A stretch of 64,000 nt of DNA from Defluviimonas salinarum (GCF_026013545.1 NZ_JAPDOG010000005.1:176210-240209), one strand, 5' to 3'; shown: positions 19,613 through 29,879, counted from the first letter of the stretch. Made by a program: numbers and translations. The notes: generated by a model from the sequence alone, not told the origin.

Positions 19613-19732
19613 CGGCGCAAACCTCTCCGCGGCCATTCCGGGATTGTGGGCGCACGGGTCAGGGCATTGATTGCCGCCCGGCCCGCGCGGTGCTATCTGA
19701 CCGCCAACTCGAATTTTCCCGGAGAAACGCGC

Positions 19733-21127
19733 ATGGCCAAGGATTACATCATCAGGGACATCTCGCTTGCCGGCTACGGCCGCAAGGAGCTCGACATCGC
19801 CGAGACCGAAATGCCGGGCCTGATGGCTTTGCGCGAGGAATTCGGCGCCGCGAAGCCGCTCGCCGGCGCGCGGATCGCCGGCAGCCTGCACATGACCGTA
19901 CAGACCGCGGTGCTGATCGAGACGCTGACCGCGCTCGGCGCCGAGGTGCGCTGGGCCTCGTGCAACATCTTCTCGACCCAGGACCACGCCGCCGCGGCAA
20001 TCGCCGAAAGCGGCGTGCCGGTCTTCGCGGTCAAGGGCGAGACGCTCGAGGAGTACTGGGCCTATACCGACAAGATCTTCCGGTTCTCGGACGGCACCGC
20101 CAACATGATCCTCGACGACGGCGGCGACGCGACGCTCTACATCCTGATGGGCGCGCGGGTCGAGAACGGCGAGACCCACCTGATCGAGACGCCGGGTTCG
20201 GAGGAGGAGGTCTGCCTCTTCAACCAGATCCGCAAGCGGCTCGAGGAAAGCCCCGGCTGGTTCACCAAGCAGCGCGACGCGATCAAGGGCGTGAGCGAGG
20301 AGACGACGACCGGCGTCCACCGGCTCTATGACCTGCACAAGAAGGGCCTCCTGCCCTTCGCGGCGATCAACGTCAACGACAGCGTCACCAAGTCGAAGTT
20401 CGACAACAAGTACGGCTGCAAGGAATCGCTGGTGGACGGTATCCGCCGCGCCACCGACACGATGATGGCCGGCAAGGTCGCCGTGGTCTGCGGCTACGGC
20501 GATGTCGGCAAGGGCTCGGCCGCCTCGCTGCGCGGCGCCGGGGCGCGGGTGAAGGTGACCGAGATCGACCCGATCTGCGCGCTGCAGGCGGCGATGGACG
20601 GCTATGAGGTCGTGCTTCTGGAGGATGTCGTCTCGACCGCCGACATCTTCATCACCACGACCGGCAACCGCGACGTCATCCGCATCGAGCACATGCGCGA
20701 GATGAGGGACATGGCGATCGTCGGCAACATCGGCCATTTCGACAACGAGATCCAGGTGGCTAGCCTGAAGAACCACAAGTGGACCAACATCAAGGACCAG
20801 GTGGACCTGATCGAGATGCCCTCGGGCAATCGGATCATCCTTCTCTCCGAGGGGCGGCTCCTCAACCTCGGCAACGCCACCGGCCACCCGAGCTTCGTGA
20901 TGTCGGCGAGCTTCACCAACCAGGTGCTGGCGCAGATCGAGCTCTGGACCAAGGGCAAGGACTACAAGCCCGGCGTCTACATCCTGCCCAAGCACCTCGA
21001 CGAGAAGGTCGCGCGGCTGCATCTGGCCAAGATCGGCGTCAAGCTGACCGAGTTGCGTCCGGAGCAGGCCGACTATATCGGCGTCACCGTCGCTGGCCCG
21101 TTCAAATCGGACCATTACCGCTACTGA
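19733..21127 (+). CDS. ahcY: Adenosylhomocysteinase
   Basis: 464 residues, normal length. It hydrolyses S-adenosylhomocysteine to adenosine and homocysteine, relieving product inhibition of methyltransferases. The NAD-binding motif [13 protein letters not shown] lies near residue 255, the substrate-binding [12 protein letters not shown] near residue 80, and the C-terminus [10 protein letters not shown] carries the conserved Lys and Tyr. The start has GGAGAAACGCGC upstream; the frame open before it is an artefact of high GC. Its closeness to the reg/hvr genes is conserved in Rhodobacter. Confidence 0.97.
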   Translation: MAKDYIIRDISLAGYGRKELDIAETEMPGLMALREEFGAAKPLAGARIAGSLHMTVQTAVLIETLTALGAEVRWASCNIFSTQDHAAAAIAESGVPVFAVKGETLEEYWAYTDKIFRFSDGTANMILDDGGDATLYILMGARVENGETHLIETPGSEEEVCLFNQIRKRLEESPGWFTKQRDAIKGVSEETTTGVHRLYDLHKKGLLPFAAINVNDSVTKSKFDNKYGCKESLVDGIRRATDTMMAGKVAVVCGYGDVGKGSAASLRGAGARVKVTEIDPICALQAAMDGYEVVLLEDVVSTADIFITTTGNRDVIRIEHMREMRDMAIVGNIGHFDNEIQVASLKNHKWTNIKDQVDLIEMPSGNRIILLSEGRLLNLGNATGHPSFVMSASFTNQVLAQIELWTKGKDYKPGVYILPKHLDEKVARLHLAKIGVKLTELRPEQADYIGVTVAGPFKSDHYRY

Positions 21128-21135
21128 CTACCGAA

Positions 21136-21160
21136 GGGGGCCGGTTCCGGCCCCCTTTCC
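21136..21160 (+). terminator. Rho-independent terminator after ahcY
   Basis: GGGGGCCG-GTTC-CGGCCCCC followed by TTTCC, beginning 8 bp after the ahcY stop codon: an 8- to 9-bp GC stem with a short U-run. Confidence 0.85.
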
Positions 21161-21331
21161 TCCCGTGACATTGTTCCGGTTTTCGCGTCTCTGACCGAAG
21201 TTCCGTTCCGTCATTTCGCGATTCGGGAAAATTTCTTTGCCCGCACGGCCCATTCGACGCTAACCTCCGCGCGGGCGGCTTCCCCGGGGGGCCATGACCC
21301 GGAATATCATACCGGATTTGCAAGAGCGGAG

Positions 21332-21679
21332 ATGGCCATGGGCAGACGCGACGAGTTGATTGCCACGTATGCGGAAGATCTGAAGACCAAGTGCGGCATG
21401 GTGCCGGACATGGCGCTTCTCGAACAGGTCACCATCGGGTGCGGACCCGCGATCTACGATGCCGATGCCTCGACCGTGGCCGCCACACAGGCGGGTGAAC
21501 TGGAAACCGTCAAGAACAACTTCCTGGTCAAGAAGCTCGGGCTGGGCGACGGGCCGCATCTCATGGATGCGATCAACGCCGTGATCGACACCTATGGGCG
21601 TTCGGAGACCAACAAGTACCGGGCCGTCGTCTACTACATGCTCGTCAAGCACTTCGGCAAGGAAGCCGTCTACGCCTGA
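21332..21679 (+). CDS. DUF2853 family protein
   Basis: 115 residues (113 if the second ATG, two codons in, is used; GCGGAG precedes both). The segments DELIATYAEDLKTKCG, GCGPAIYDADASTVA and NKYRAVVYYMLVKHFGKE match DUF2853, a small family common in Rhodobacterales with no assigned function. No signal peptide or membrane segment. It stands alone after the ahcY terminator. Confidence 0.85.
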   Translation: MAMGRRDELIATYAEDLKTKCGMVPDMALLEQVTIGCGPAIYDADASTVAATQAGELETVKNNFLVKKLGLGDGPHLMDAINAVIDTYGRSETNKYRAVVYYMLVKHFGKEAVYA

Positions 21680-21885
21680 CGCGCGCCGATCCGTTAAGCG
21701 AACCTGACCGTAACGCGCTGGTTTTGAACGATATTGTCGACATTCGGAACTTGCCCGAATCCGCGACGCCATCTAGGGTCTCAACTACAGGCCAGGACGG
21801 CCGAGACCTTTTCAGTTTCGCACGGTGCAGGGGTGCACTGGGGTGGAGGAGGGTCCCGGTCGGGTGGCCGGGGCCCTTCGTCGTT

Positions 21886-22278
21886 TCAGAACAGGCCGAG
21901 CACCGCGCCGATGATGGTCGAGCCGATCACCGCATAGCCGCCATCGATATAGATCAGCTGCCGCGGCCGGTCGGCATAGGCGTAGTTCACGACGATCCAG
22001 GGCAGCGCTACGAAGGTGCCGAGCCCGAAACCAGAGACCAGGCCCTTGATGAGCGTGTCGATCCCGGCCATTCCGAACATGTGCCGCATCATGCCCGCGA
22101 CGGCCAGCATCGCGATGCCGGCGATGATATAGGGCACGACGCTCTTGTTGCGCGGCCTGCCGTCGGCATCGACGCTGATCCCGGTCGCGGCCACCCACTG
22201 GCTCGACCATTTCATGTACCAGAAGGCGCCGAACGCATAGGCCGCGGCCGCCGCGACGATCACACTGAAGAAAGCCAT
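21886..22278 (-). CDS. DUF1761 family membrane protein
   Basis: 130 residues from the ATG preceded by AAAGG. Four predicted transmembrane helices; starts MAFFSVIVAAAAAYAFGAFW and has the early WYMKWSSQW segment, the DUF1761 pattern. Function unknown. It is the last gene of the minus-strand tsaD-gpsA-yciI-EVE run, 60 bp after the EVE gene. Confidence 0.82.
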   Translation of the reverse strand: MAFFSVIVAAAAAYAFGAFWYMKWSSQWVAATGISVDADGRPRNKSVVPYIIAGIAMLAVAGMMRHMFGMAGIDTLIKGLVSGFGLGTFVALPWIVVNYAYADRPRQLIYIDGGYAVIGSTIIGAVLGLF

Positions 22279-22338
22279 CCCTTTGACCTTTCGCGCATTT
22301 TCCCCTGCCCGCATGATGCCGGGGAAAACGCCCGCGGT

Positions 22339-22752
22339 CTATAGCCCGCCAAGCTCGCAGATCACCTTCCACTCCGCCTCGGCCACCGGCTGAACCGAGA
22401 GCCGCGTGTTGTTCACCAGCACCATCTCGGCCAGCCGCGGCTCGACCTTCGCCTGCTCCAGCGTGACCGGCCGGGCCAGCGGCTTCACCGCGCGGATGTC
22501 GACGCAGTCCCAGCGAGGATCGTCGGTGGTGCTGTCGGGATGGCTCTCGGCCGAGACCTCGACGATGCCGACGATCTCCTTGCCCTGGTTGGAGTGGTAG
22601 AAGAACCCGAGATCGCCGAGTTTCATCGCCCGCATGTTGTTGCGGGCCTGATAGTTGCGCACGCCGTTCCATTCCTCGCCGGCAGCGCCCTTGGCGACCT
22701 GCTGGTCCCAGCTCCAGGTGTCGGGCTCGGACTTGAAGAGCCAGTAGGCCAT
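22339..22752 (-). CDS. EVE domain-containing protein
   Basis: 137 residues, start [30 protein letters not shown] and GDLGFFYHSNQGKEIVG form the EVE/PUA-like pocket that reads modified bases in nucleic acids. The single-domain form is widespread in Proteobacteria. Its start overlaps the YciI gene stop by one base (TGATG), implying coupling. The upstream extension of the frame is antisense noise. Confidence 0.92.
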   Translation of the reverse strand: MAYWLFKSEPDTWSWDQQVAKGAAGEEWNGVRNYQARNNMRAMKLGDLGFFYHSNQGKEIVGIVEVSAESHPDSTTDDPRWDCVDIRAVKPLARPVTLEQAKVEPRLAEMVLVNNTRLSVQPVAEAEWKVICELGGL

Positions 22753-23027
22753 CAGCCGATCACCTTCTTCCACTCGATCACGTCGACGCTGTCGAAGAGC
22801 CCCGCCGCCTTGTAGGGGTCGCCCGCGGCCCAGGCCTCTGCTGCCGCGAGGTTGTCGGTCTCCAGAACGATCAGCGAACCGCGCATCTCCCCCGCCTCGA
22901 TGAGCGGTCCGGCCATCTTCACGATGCCGGTCTGCTCGATATAGCCGAGATGCGCGGTGCGGGTATCGAGGCGGGTCTGCAGGTGGCCGGGCTTGTCGCG
23001 GCAGATCACGGCAAAGAGCATGGTCAT
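22752..23027 (-). CDS. YciI family protein
   Basis: 91 residues, ferredoxin-like YciI domain with the conserved His-Asp pair represented by [10 protein letters not shown] and [18 protein letters not shown] near the C-terminus. Start ATGACC overlaps the gpsA stop by 4 bp. Function in this context is unknown; it is commonly encoded between gpsA and an EVE-domain gene in Rhodobacterales. Confidence 0.9.
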   Translation of the reverse strand: MTMLFAVICRDKPGHLQTRLDTRTAHLGYIEQTGIVKMAGPLIEAGEMRGSLIVLETDNLAAAEAWAAGDPYKAAGLFDSVDVIEWKKVIG

Positions 23028-23989
23028 TCCTTCTTGAGGGGACGGGAGAGCAGGGCGGAAACGGCGTCGGGCACCGAGATCCGGTTGTCGACGAGGGCCG
23101 CGACCATGGCCGCGACCGGGAGATCGAGCCGGTGCTTTTCGGCAAGAACAGACACTGCTTTGGCCGTCGCGGCGCCTTCGACGGTGGTCGCGGCGTCGAA
23201 GGCCTCGCCCGCGCCGAGCGCATGGCCGAAGCGGAAGTTGCGCGACTGCGTCGAGGTGCAGGTCAGCACCAGGTCGCCGAAACCCGAGAGCCCGGCAAGC
23301 GTCTCGGCCTGTGCCCCGAGCGCCAGCGCGAGCCGGTTCATCTCGGCGAAGCCGCGGGTCATCAGCGCCGCGCGGGCGCTGTCGCCGAGCCCGGCGCCGA
23401 TCACCACGCCGGCGGCGATGGCGATGACGTTCTTGAGCGCACCGCCCAGCTCGGCGCCCGTGCAGTCGGTGCTGCGGTAGAGCCTGAGCACCGGCGTCGC
23501 CAGCGCCGCCTGCAATACCGCGCCGCGCGCGTCGTCGGCGCAGGCGAGCGTCAGCGCTGTTGGCAGGCCGCGGGCGATATCGGCGGCGAAACTCGGCCCG
23601 GTCAGCACGGCGGGAAGCGCCGAAGGGCAGGTCTCGGCGATGATCGCGGTCGGACCCCGCCCCGAGACGAGGTCGATCCCCTTGGCGCAGGCGACAAGCG
23701 CGCGGCCGTCGAGCCGTCGCGCCTCGGCGGCAAGAAGCCCGGCGGTCTGCTGCATCGGCACTGCGAGGAGCACGATATCGGCCGCTTCGGTCGCCGCCAG
23801 ATCGGCGGTCACCTCCAGTGGCTTCGGAAAGCTCACACCGGGCAGGCGGCGGGCGTTCATCCGGTCCGCCTGCATCCGCGCGACCTGATCCGCATCGCGC
23901 GCCCAGAGCATGACCCTGGCGCCATGGCGCGCCAGCGCGACGGCAAGCGCCGTGCCGAACGCGCCGGCTCCTAGAACCGCGATCGTCAT
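23024..23989 (-). CDS. gpsA: NAD(P)-dependent glycerol-3-phosphate dehydrogenase
   Basis: 321 residues. The start [16 protein letters not shown] has the Rossmann GxGxxG motif; ACAKGIDL and the catalytic-Lys segment [13 protein letters not shown] are present, and GFGDLVLTC lies in the C-terminal domain. It makes sn-glycerol-3-phosphate for phospholipids. Overlaps tsaD by 4 bp and yciI by 4 bp. Confidence 0.96.
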   Translation of the reverse strand: MTIAVLGAGAFGTALAVALARHGARVMLWARDADQVARMQADRMNARRLPGVSFPKPLEVTADLAATEAADIVLLAVPMQQTAGLLAAEARRLDGRALVACAKGIDLVSGRGPTAIIAETCPSALPAVLTGPSFAADIARGLPTALTLACADDARGAVLQAALATPVLRLYRSTDCTGAELGGALKNVIAIAAGVVIGAGLGDSARAALMTRGFAEMNRLALALGAQAETLAGLSGFGDLVLTCTSTQSRNFRFGHALGAGEAFDAATTVEGAATAKAVSVLAEKHRLDLPVAAMVAALVDNRISVPDAVSALLSRPLKKE

Positions 23990-25080
23990 GCCTTCGCCCC
24001 CTTCTTTCCCGAACCGATCAGCGCAGGCTGACTCTGATCGAGCGGCCAGCGCGGCCGCGCCACCAGATCGGCATCGTCGATGAGCCCGAGCCGGAACCGC
24101 TCGATCCCCGCCCAGGCGATCATTGCCGCATTGTCGGTGCAAAGCGCCAGGGGCGGGGCCGTGAAGCGCAGCCCGCTTTTCGCCGAAACAGTCTCTAATG
24201 CAGCCCGAATCGCGCCATTCGCGGCGACGCCGCCCGCCACCGCCAAGACCGGCTCGGCCGGATCCAGCGCCAGGTACTCCGCGATGGCGCGGCGCGATTT
24301 CTCGGCCAGAACCTCGGACACCGCAGCCTGAAACCCGGCGCAGAGATCGGCGCGGTCCTGCTCGGTCAGACCGCCCTTCTCGGCGACCACCGCGTCGCGG
24401 GCGCGCAGGAGCGCAGTCTTCAGCCCGGAAAACGACAGATCGCAGCCCGGCCGGTCAAGGAGCGGCCGCGGAAAGGTGAAGCGCGCGGGATCGCCCGCCC
24501 GCGCCGCTGCCTCGACCGCCGGGCCACCGGGCTGCGGCAGGCCGAGGAGCTTCGCGGTCTTGTCGAAGGCCTCGCCTGGCGCGTCGTCGATCGTGCCGCC
24601 GAGCCGGGTGAACCGGTCGGGCGCATGGGCGATCAGGAACTGGCAGTGGCCGCCCGAGACGAGGAGCATCAGGTAGGGAAAGGACAGCCCGTCGGTGAGC
24701 CGCGGCGTCAGCGCATGACCGGCAAGGTGGTTGACGCCGACGAGCGGCAGACCCGTCCCCGCCGCGATCCCCTTGGCGCACATCACGCCGGCCAGCACGC
24801 CGCCGATCAGCCCCGGCCCAGCCGTCACCGCGACCGCGTCGATGGCGCCAAGGGCCACGCCCGCCGCCTCCAGCGCGTCCTCGACGCAGAGGTCGATCTT
24901 CTCGGCATGGGCGCGGGCCGCGATCTCGGGCACGACGCCGCCGAAATCGGCATGGAGCGCGGTCTGGCCATAGACGACCGAGGACAGGATCTCCGGCTTT
25001 CCGCCGGACAACCGGACCACGGCGGCGGCGGTGTCGTCGCAGCTGCTCTCCAGGCCCAGGATCGTGATCGGTTCGCGCAT
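23986..25080 (-). CDS. tsaD: tRNA threonylcarbamoyltransferase TsaD
   Basis: 364 residues, start [20 protein letters not shown]. The iron-binding motif NHLAGHAL (two His) lies near residue 113 and the ASKHA nucleotide site [10 protein letters not shown] near residue 270. It catalyses t6A37 transfer on tRNA together with TsaB and TsaE. First gene of the tsaD-gpsA-yciI-EVE-DUF1761 run and divergent from hemD, which is the usual alphaproteobacterial layout. The frame extends 19 codons upstream without a ribosome-binding site. Confidence 0.97.
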   Translation of the reverse strand: MREPITILGLESSCDDTAAAVVRLSGGKPEILSSVVYGQTALHADFGGVVPEIAARAHAEKIDLCVEDALEAAGVALGAIDAVAVTAGPGLIGGVLAGVMCAKGIAAGTGLPLVGVNHLAGHALTPRLTDGLSFPYLMLLVSGGHCQFLIAHAPDRFTRLGGTIDDAPGEAFDKTAKLLGLPQPGGPAVEAAARAGDPARFTFPRPLLDRPGCDLSFSGLKTALLRARDAVVAEKGGLTEQDRADLCAGFQAAVSEVLAEKSRRAIAEYLALDPAEPVLAVAGGVAANGAIRAALETVSAKSGLRFTAPPLALCTDNAAMIAWAGIERFRLGLIDDADLVARPRWPLDQSQPALIGSGKKGAKA

Positions 25081-25152
25081 CGTGCCATCGGTTGCGTGAG
25101 GCATAGCAGGCAGGTAACACCGGCAGGAGAGCCGCACAATCCCGAGGGCGCC

Positions 25153-25875
25153 TTGGAATCACACCGGCCGATCCTGCTCCTGACCCGGCCCGAAGCGCAG
25201 TCGCGGCGCTTTTCGGACGCCTTTCGCGACCGGTTCGGGGCCGACTGGCCGGTTATCGTCTCGCCGCTGACCGAAATTCGGTTCCTCGATCCCGGTCCTT
25301 TGCCCGACGACGGCCGCGACCTCGTCTTCACCTCGGAGAACGCCGTCGCGGCTTTCGCACGGCTGACGCCGGGAGGCCGGGGCAGGGCCTGGTGCGTCGG
25401 GACGAGGACGGAGGCTGCGGCCCGCGCCGCAGGGTTCTCCACGCGCGCCGGCCCGGGAGACGCCGAGGGACTGGCACGGGCCATCGCGACCTCCGGCGAA
25501 GCGGCGAGGTTGCTCTGGCCGCGTCCGGTCCATGTCGCCCGGGACATGGCGAAAAGCCTCAACTCCGCCGGAATAGACACTGTATCGGTGCTGATCTACG
25601 ATCAGATTTCCTGCCCGGCTACGGATGCCGCCACGACGGCTCTGCGGGAAACGACCCCGGTACTTCTTCCCCTGTTCTCGCCGCGCTCGGCACGGCTTGC
25701 CGCCGCCGCCATTGCTGGCACTGCCGCGCCGCTCTGGGTGGCGGCGATGAGCCCCGCGATCGCCGAAGCCGCCGCGGCGCTGTCGCCGCAGGGTCTGCAC
25801 ACGGCGGAAACGCCCGATGCAGCCGCGATGCTCGACGCGCTCGATGCGCTCATTGCCGCAGCCAAGACGGGTTGA
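25153..25875 (+). CDS. hemD: Uroporphyrinogen-III synthase
   Basis: 240 residues if the TTG at 25153 is used (GAGGG five bases before it); no ATG suits. The start [20 protein letters not shown] and [13 protein letters not shown] match HemD, which cyclises hydroxymethylbilane to uroporphyrinogen III in haem and bacteriochlorophyll synthesis. It is followed by a mitofilin-like gene and hemY, a conserved trio. hemC, often adjacent, is not in this window. Confidence 0.88.
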   Translation: MESHRPILLLTRPEAQSRRFSDAFRDRFGADWPVIVSPLTEIRFLDPGPLPDDGRDLVFTSENAVAAFARLTPGGRGRAWCVGTRTEAAARAAGFSTRAGPGDAEGLARAIATSGEAARLLWPRPVHVARDMAKSLNSAGIDTVSVLIYDQISCPATDAATTALRETTPVLLPLFSPRSARLAAAAIAGTAAPLWVAAMSPAIAEAAAALSPQGLHTAETPDAAAMLDALDALIAAAKTG

Positions 25876-25962
25876 GGGGCCCGCCCTTGCCCTCTAGATT
25901 GACGTAAGTGGGCGGTGCAGACTTTGGCCCGTTTCCGTCATAATCGCGAAGGGGGATTGCCG

Positions 25963-27435
25963 GTGGCCAGAGCGCGCAAGAAAACCAGCGGAAACGACGC
26001 CAAGCCGGCCGAGACCGAGGGTCAGGCAGAAGCGTCGACCGAAAGCAGCGCCGAAGAGACGACCGCGCCACTTGAACCGGCGGCGGAAGAATCGCCGCAG
26101 GCCGACATTTCGGAGCCTCCGGCATTAGACGAGGAGACCGCTGTCGAAAACACACCCGAAGTCGAGGCCGAGTCGGAAACGGAGACGGATACCGCTCCGG
26201 ACAAGGACGAGACCGACCCGCCCAAAGAGCCGGCGGTGACTTCCGTTTACGACGAGACCGGATTTGACGCGTCCGATACGCGCGCTGAAGCATCCACGGA
26301 CACGACGGCGGAGGTCGAGCCGGAGCGGACCGCCGCTGCCATTACGCCCTCGGGGAGCGAGTCGGCATCGACGCCGGCGCGCGGCGGCTTTTTGCCCCTT
26401 GTTCTCGGCGGCGTCGTCGCCGCCGGCCTCGGATTCGGCGCCGCGACCTATGTGTTGCCGCAATTCCTGACCGCCCCACAGTCCGGCGAGGAACTCGCCG
26501 CGCTCACCGAACTGCTCCGCCAGCAGGAGGCGCGCATCTCGGCGCTGTCCGACGAGATCACCGCGATCGCTTCCGATCCCGCTGCGGCGCAGGCCGCCGA
26601 GGCGCAGGCGGCCCGCGCCGCCAAGCTCGCGCAGGATTTCGACGCCTTCCGCCAGACGGTCAGCGCGCTCGATGACCGGTTGGTGAACGAGGCGCAGCGG
26701 ATCGGCGCGCTCGACACGCGGCTCGCCGCGATCGAGAAACGCCCGGTGGCAAGCGGCGCCGCCTCCGCGACCGCGCTTGAGGCCTTCGATCGCGACATGG
26801 CGCAGATGCGCTCGGAGATCGAGGCGCAGCGCAAGGCGAACGAGGCGGCGCGCGAGGAAATCGCCGCGGCCGCGGAAGCTGCCGCCGCCCGCTTCGCCGC
26901 CGCCGAGGAAGACGCCAGGCGGTTGCGTGAGGAGGCCGAGTCGGTCGCCCTGCAGGCTTCCGCCCGGGCTGCCCTGAGCCGGATCCAGACCGCGCTCGAC
27001 ACCGGCGCAACCCTGAACGGCAGCCTGTCCGAACTCGCGGCTGCCGGGGTCGAGGTGCCGCAGGAACTGACCGACCAGTCCCTGGGCGTCCCGACGCTCG
27101 CCGCGCTGCGCGACGCTTTCCCGCCCGCCGCGCGCGATGCGCTGGCCGTGTCGATCAAGGCTACCGCCGGCGGCGGAACAATGGACCGTATCGGCGCCTT
27201 CCTGCGCAGCCAGTCCGGCGCGCGGTCGCTGTCGCCGCGGGCCGGCGACGATCCCGATGCGGTCCTGTCGCGCGCCGAGGCCGCCCTTGGAGCCGGCGAT
27301 CTGGCCGCGGCGATCGGCGAGCTCAAGGGTCTGCCCGAGGACGGGCTCGCGCGCATGGCCGAATGGATCGCCCGTGCCGAGCGGCGGATCGCGGCGGAGG
27401 CTGCGGTGACGAGTATCGGAAACGCGTTGGAGTGA
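25963..27435 (+). CDS. Mitofilin-like membrane protein (COG4223)
   Basis: 490 residues from the GTG at 25963 (GAAGGGGG upstream); an ATG at 25915 is possible but lacks a site. The first ~130 residues are acidic and disordered (Glu/Ala/Thr-rich), then one transmembrane helix (GGFLPLVLGGVVAAGLGFGA), then a long coiled coil (about residues 170-330) and a compact C-terminal domain. This is the layout of alphaproteobacterial relatives of mitochondrial Mic60/mitofilin, encoded between hemD and hemY and thought to shape the inner membrane. Confidence 0.85.
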   Translation: MARARKKTSGNDAKPAETEGQAEASTESSAEETTAPLEPAAEESPQADISEPPALDEETAVENTPEVEAESETETDTAPDKDETDPPKEPAVTSVYDETGFDASDTRAEASTDTTAEVEPERTAAAITPSGSESASTPARGGFLPLVLGGVVAAGLGFGAATYVLPQFLTAPQSGEELAALTELLRQQEARISALSDEITAIASDPAAAQAAEAQAARAAKLAQDFDAFRQTVSALDDRLVNEAQRIGALDTRLAAIEKRPVASGAASATALEAFDRDMAQMRSEIEAQRKANEAAREEIAAAAEAAAARFAAAEEDARRLREEAESVALQASARAALSRIQTALDTGATLNGSLSELAAAGVEVPQELTDQSLGVPTLAALRDAFPPAARDALAVSIKATAGGGTMDRIGAFLRSQSGARSLSPRAGDDPDAVLSRAEAALGAGDLAAAIGELKGLPEDGLARMAEWIARAERRIAAEAAVTSIGNALE

Positions 27436-27442
27436 GGCTGCG

Positions 27443-28930
27443 ATGATCTGGTCCTTCATCAAGATCGTAATCTTCGTCGCGGTTGTCGCGGCACTGACCC
27501 TGGGCGCGGGCTATCTTGCCGAGACCGGCAGCGGCATCCGCATCACGCTCGCCAACATGGAATTCACCCTCGGGCCGGTCCAGGCGGTGATTGGGGTTCT
27601 CCTGCTGGTCCTGCTGCTCTGGCTGGCGCTGAAGATCGCCGGCCTTCTGGTCGCGATCCTGCGCTTCCTCAACGGCGACGAGACCGCGGTGAGCCGCTAT
27701 TTCGACCGCAACCGCGAGCGCAAGGGCTACCAGGCGCTGGCCGACGGGCTGATGGCGGTCGCCTCGGGCGAAGGCCGGCTGGCGACGTCGCAGGCGGCGC
27801 GGGCCGAGAAGTTCCTCCGCCGGCCGGAACTGACCAACCTGATCGCGGCGCAGGCCGCCGAACTCACCGGCGATACGAAACGTGCGGCGGAGGTCTACAA
27901 GCGCCTCCTGGCCGACGACCGCACCCGGTTTGTCGGGGTGCGCGGGCTGATGAAGCAGAAGCTCGCCGAGGGCGATACCGAGACCGCGCTGAAGCTGGCC
28001 GAGAAGGCCTATGCGCTGAAGCCGAAGCACGAGGATGTGCAGGACACGCTCCTGCAACTTCAGGCCGCGAAAGGCGACTGGAAGGGCGCGCGCCAGGTGC
28101 TCGGCACCAAGCTCAAGCAGGGGCTGCTGCCGCGCGACGTGCACCGCCGGCGCGACGCGGTTCTCGCGCTGCAGGAGGCCAAGGAGGTCTTTTCCGACGA
28201 CGCGCCGATCGAGGTACGCGAGGCGGCGATCGAGGCCAATCGCCTGTCGCCCGACCTCATCCCCGCCGCGGTTCTTGCCGCGCAGGGTTACGTCCAGGCC
28301 GGCAAGCCCAAATACGCGACGCGGGTGCTGAAGAAGGCCTGGGACGCGCAGCCCCATCCCGACCTCGCCGCCGCCTTCGCGGCGATCGAGCCGGAAGAGA
28401 ACCCGGCCGAGCGGCTGAAGCGATTCGGCACGCTGCTGTCGCTGCATCCCGACCACGAGGAAACCCGGCTTCTCAGGGCTGAGCTTCTGATCGCGGCCGA
28501 GGATTTCCCGGCCGCTCGCCGCGCGCTCGGCGACCTGACCGAGGCCCATCCGACCGCGCGGAGCCTGACCATTCGCGCCGCGATCGCCCGTGGTGAGGGC
28601 GAGGACGACGCCTTCGTGCGCGGCTGGCTGACGCGGGCGCTGACCGCGAGCCGCGGCCCGCAATGGGTCTGCGACAAGTGCCACAACATCCAGGCCGACT
28701 GGGCGCCGACCTGCGACAACTGCGGCGGCTTCGACACGCTGAGCTGGCGCGAGCCGCCGAAGAGCGCGGTGCAGATGCCGAACGGCTCCGAGATGCTGCC
28801 GCTGATCGTCGGCAGCCCGGCCGAGGCAGAGGTGAAGCCGTCCGATGGGGCGGAAAGCGACGACAGCGAAGACTGCGCGGAGGACGCGCTGATCCTCGAC
28901 GAGGAAGTTGGCCGGAAAGCGCAAATTTAG
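27443..28930 (+). CDS. hemY: HemY family TPR protein with C-terminal zinc ribbon
   Basis: 495 residues. Two N-terminal transmembrane helices with the HemY_N domain, then tetratricopeptide repeats (about residues 120-400). Near residue 405 a four-cysteine zinc ribbon, CDKCHNIQADWAPTCDNCGG, is followed by LSWREPP, and the tail is acidic. HemY of this type is a membrane TPR scaffold, not the protoporphyrinogen oxidase of the same name. It begins 7 bp after the mitofilin-like stop codon. The zinc ribbon is shared with alphaproteobacterial homologues. Confidence 0.9.
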   Translation: MIWSFIKIVIFVAVVAALTLGAGYLAETGSGIRITLANMEFTLGPVQAVIGVLLLVLLLWLALKIAGLLVAILRFLNGDETAVSRYFDRNRERKGYQALADGLMAVASGEGRLATSQAARAEKFLRRPELTNLIAAQAAELTGDTKRAAEVYKRLLADDRTRFVGVRGLMKQKLAEGDTETALKLAEKAYALKPKHEDVQDTLLQLQAAKGDWKGARQVLGTKLKQGLLPRDVHRRRDAVLALQEAKEVFSDDAPIEVREAAIEANRLSPDLIPAAVLAAQGYVQAGKPKYATRVLKKAWDAQPHPDLAAAFAAIEPEENPAERLKRFGTLLSLHPDHEETRLLRAELLIAAEDFPAARRALGDLTEAHPTARSLTIRAAIARGEGEDDAFVRGWLTRALTASRGPQWVCDKCHNIQADWAPTCDNCGGFDTLSWREPPKSAVQMPNGSEMLPLIVGSPAEAEVKPSDGAESDDSEDCAEDALILDEEVGRKAQI

Positions 28931-29101
28931 GGCTACACACCCGCCTGCGATGATGCTATCAGCCCGCCACCAACCCGGTGCAGATCGGTTGGGCGAGCGC
29001 GTCAGACGCAACGGCCGAAAGGCCCGCCAGGACACGCGAGGCCAGGAGAACCTGCGCGGGATTGAAGGTACGGTCGCCTCGTGGCCGTGACCGAGAAGGA
29101 T

Positions 29102-29142
29102 GCCGGTGTAGCTCAGCTGGTAGAGCACGTCATTCGTAATGA
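29102..29142 (+). pseudogene. 5' half of interrupted tRNA-Thr(CGU)
   Basis: 41 nt covering the acceptor 5' strand GCCGGTG, the D-arm GCTCAGCTGGTAGAGC and the anticodon stem-loop with loop TTCGTAA (anticodon CGT). After TGA at 29142 the sequence departs from tRNA. Joining it to 40183-40217 gives a perfect tRNA whose acceptor strands GCCGGTG/CACCGGC pair fully. The gene is therefore split by an 11-kb insertion and cannot be functional as it stands. Confidence 0.93.
29129..29142 (+). repeat. attL core of the tRNA-Thr island
   Basis: GTCATTCGTAATGA, identical to 40169-40182. It is the anticodon stem and loop of the target tRNA. Bases on both sides differ between the two copies (preceded by CAC and followed by CCGG here). 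Confidence 0.9.
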
Positions 29143-29618
29143 CCGGGGCTAGCGCCCTAACCGATTGAGCGCCAAGCGGCATTCTGGTTCGCCTCCTTGC
29201 AACGCCTCAGCCATTGCAAACTGGCACATGGTTCTGCGGCGAGATACGCCCGCTCCACCTGCTCGACGACATGGCAGGCACGACCCCGGAATGTGCCCCT
29301 GCGCTGCGCCATGCAGCAGGCATGTCCGACGACATACCGCAAGCGCGCGGCAGAGCTGCGGCGCTAGGCGGCGTCTCTGGTTTTTCCGACCCGACACAGG
29401 GCAGCGGCACAAACCGCCTTCTACGCCCAAGCCACGCGGTCAGTGCAGCGCAGGCGAAAGAATGAGGTGATCGCCGGTCGCTACCTGAAAGCGGGCAACA
29501 CCTCTGCCGCAGCGGCGCTTATGACGTTCGCACGGGTCGGCTGGCCAACCTAAGCGCGCTCCGAGGGCGACCCGTCTCGTCCTTAGACCTTCGGAGTGCG
29601 CGCCTCTCAGGTGTCCCC
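29143..29618. other. Left end of the island, no convincing gene
   Basis: 476 bp. Short open frames exist on both strands but none has a good ribosome-binding site or recognisable motif. A frame ending at 29551 reads AGRYLKAGNTSAAAALMTF but opens without an ATG, so it may be the 3' end of a lost gene. TTGCAA hexamers at 29197 and 29214 may be recombinase arm sites. An integrase gene would be expected here and is absent. Confidence 0.6.
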
Positions 29619-29879
29619 ATGCAGATCATCATCCAAGACCAAGGCGACCGCTGCGCCATCTTGGCGACGAGTGTTTCGTCCAACACCCTGTTCCCCCTGA
29701 CCATCACAGCCGCCGCCCTGCGTGACGGCTTGCGCGCCATCCTCGCCTCCCCGGCGACCAAGGAACTGGCAGTTGGTCCCGCCGCCCTCGTGCGCACCGA
29801 AGACGGCATCGACGTGACCACCAACGCCGGACGGTTCGCCATCCCATACCAGCACGCCCTGCCGATGGTGCTCGCATGA
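29619..29879 (+). CDS. Hypothetical island protein
   Basis: 86 residues, start MQIIIQDQGDRCAILA. A mixed alpha/beta composition without signal peptide or membrane segment. No family recognised. First gene of a tightly packed series: its stop overlaps the next start by 4 bp (ATGA). The good coupling and codon use support a real gene of phage-like character. Confidence 0.6.
   Translation: MQIIIQDQGDRCAILATSVSSNTLFPLTITAAALRDGLRAILASPATKELAVGPAALVRTEDGIDVTTNAGRFAIPYQHALPMVLA

Noticed and set aside
19613..19732. SAH or SAM/SAH riboswitch upstream of ahcY
   Set aside because: Looked for the conserved core and pairing; nothing matching in this 120-bp GC-rich leader.
29152..29172. Minus-strand D-arm-like sequence GCGCTCAATCGGTTAGGGCGC at the left island end
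   Set aside because: It resembles a tRNA D-arm, but the distance to the following loop is wrong and no acceptor or T-arm can be drawn, so it is not a tRNA gene.
29165..29470. 101-codon open frame at the left island end as a possible integrase remnant
   Set aside because: Composition is arginine/cysteine-rich noise, with no R-H-R-Y or serine recombinase motif and no ribosome-binding site.
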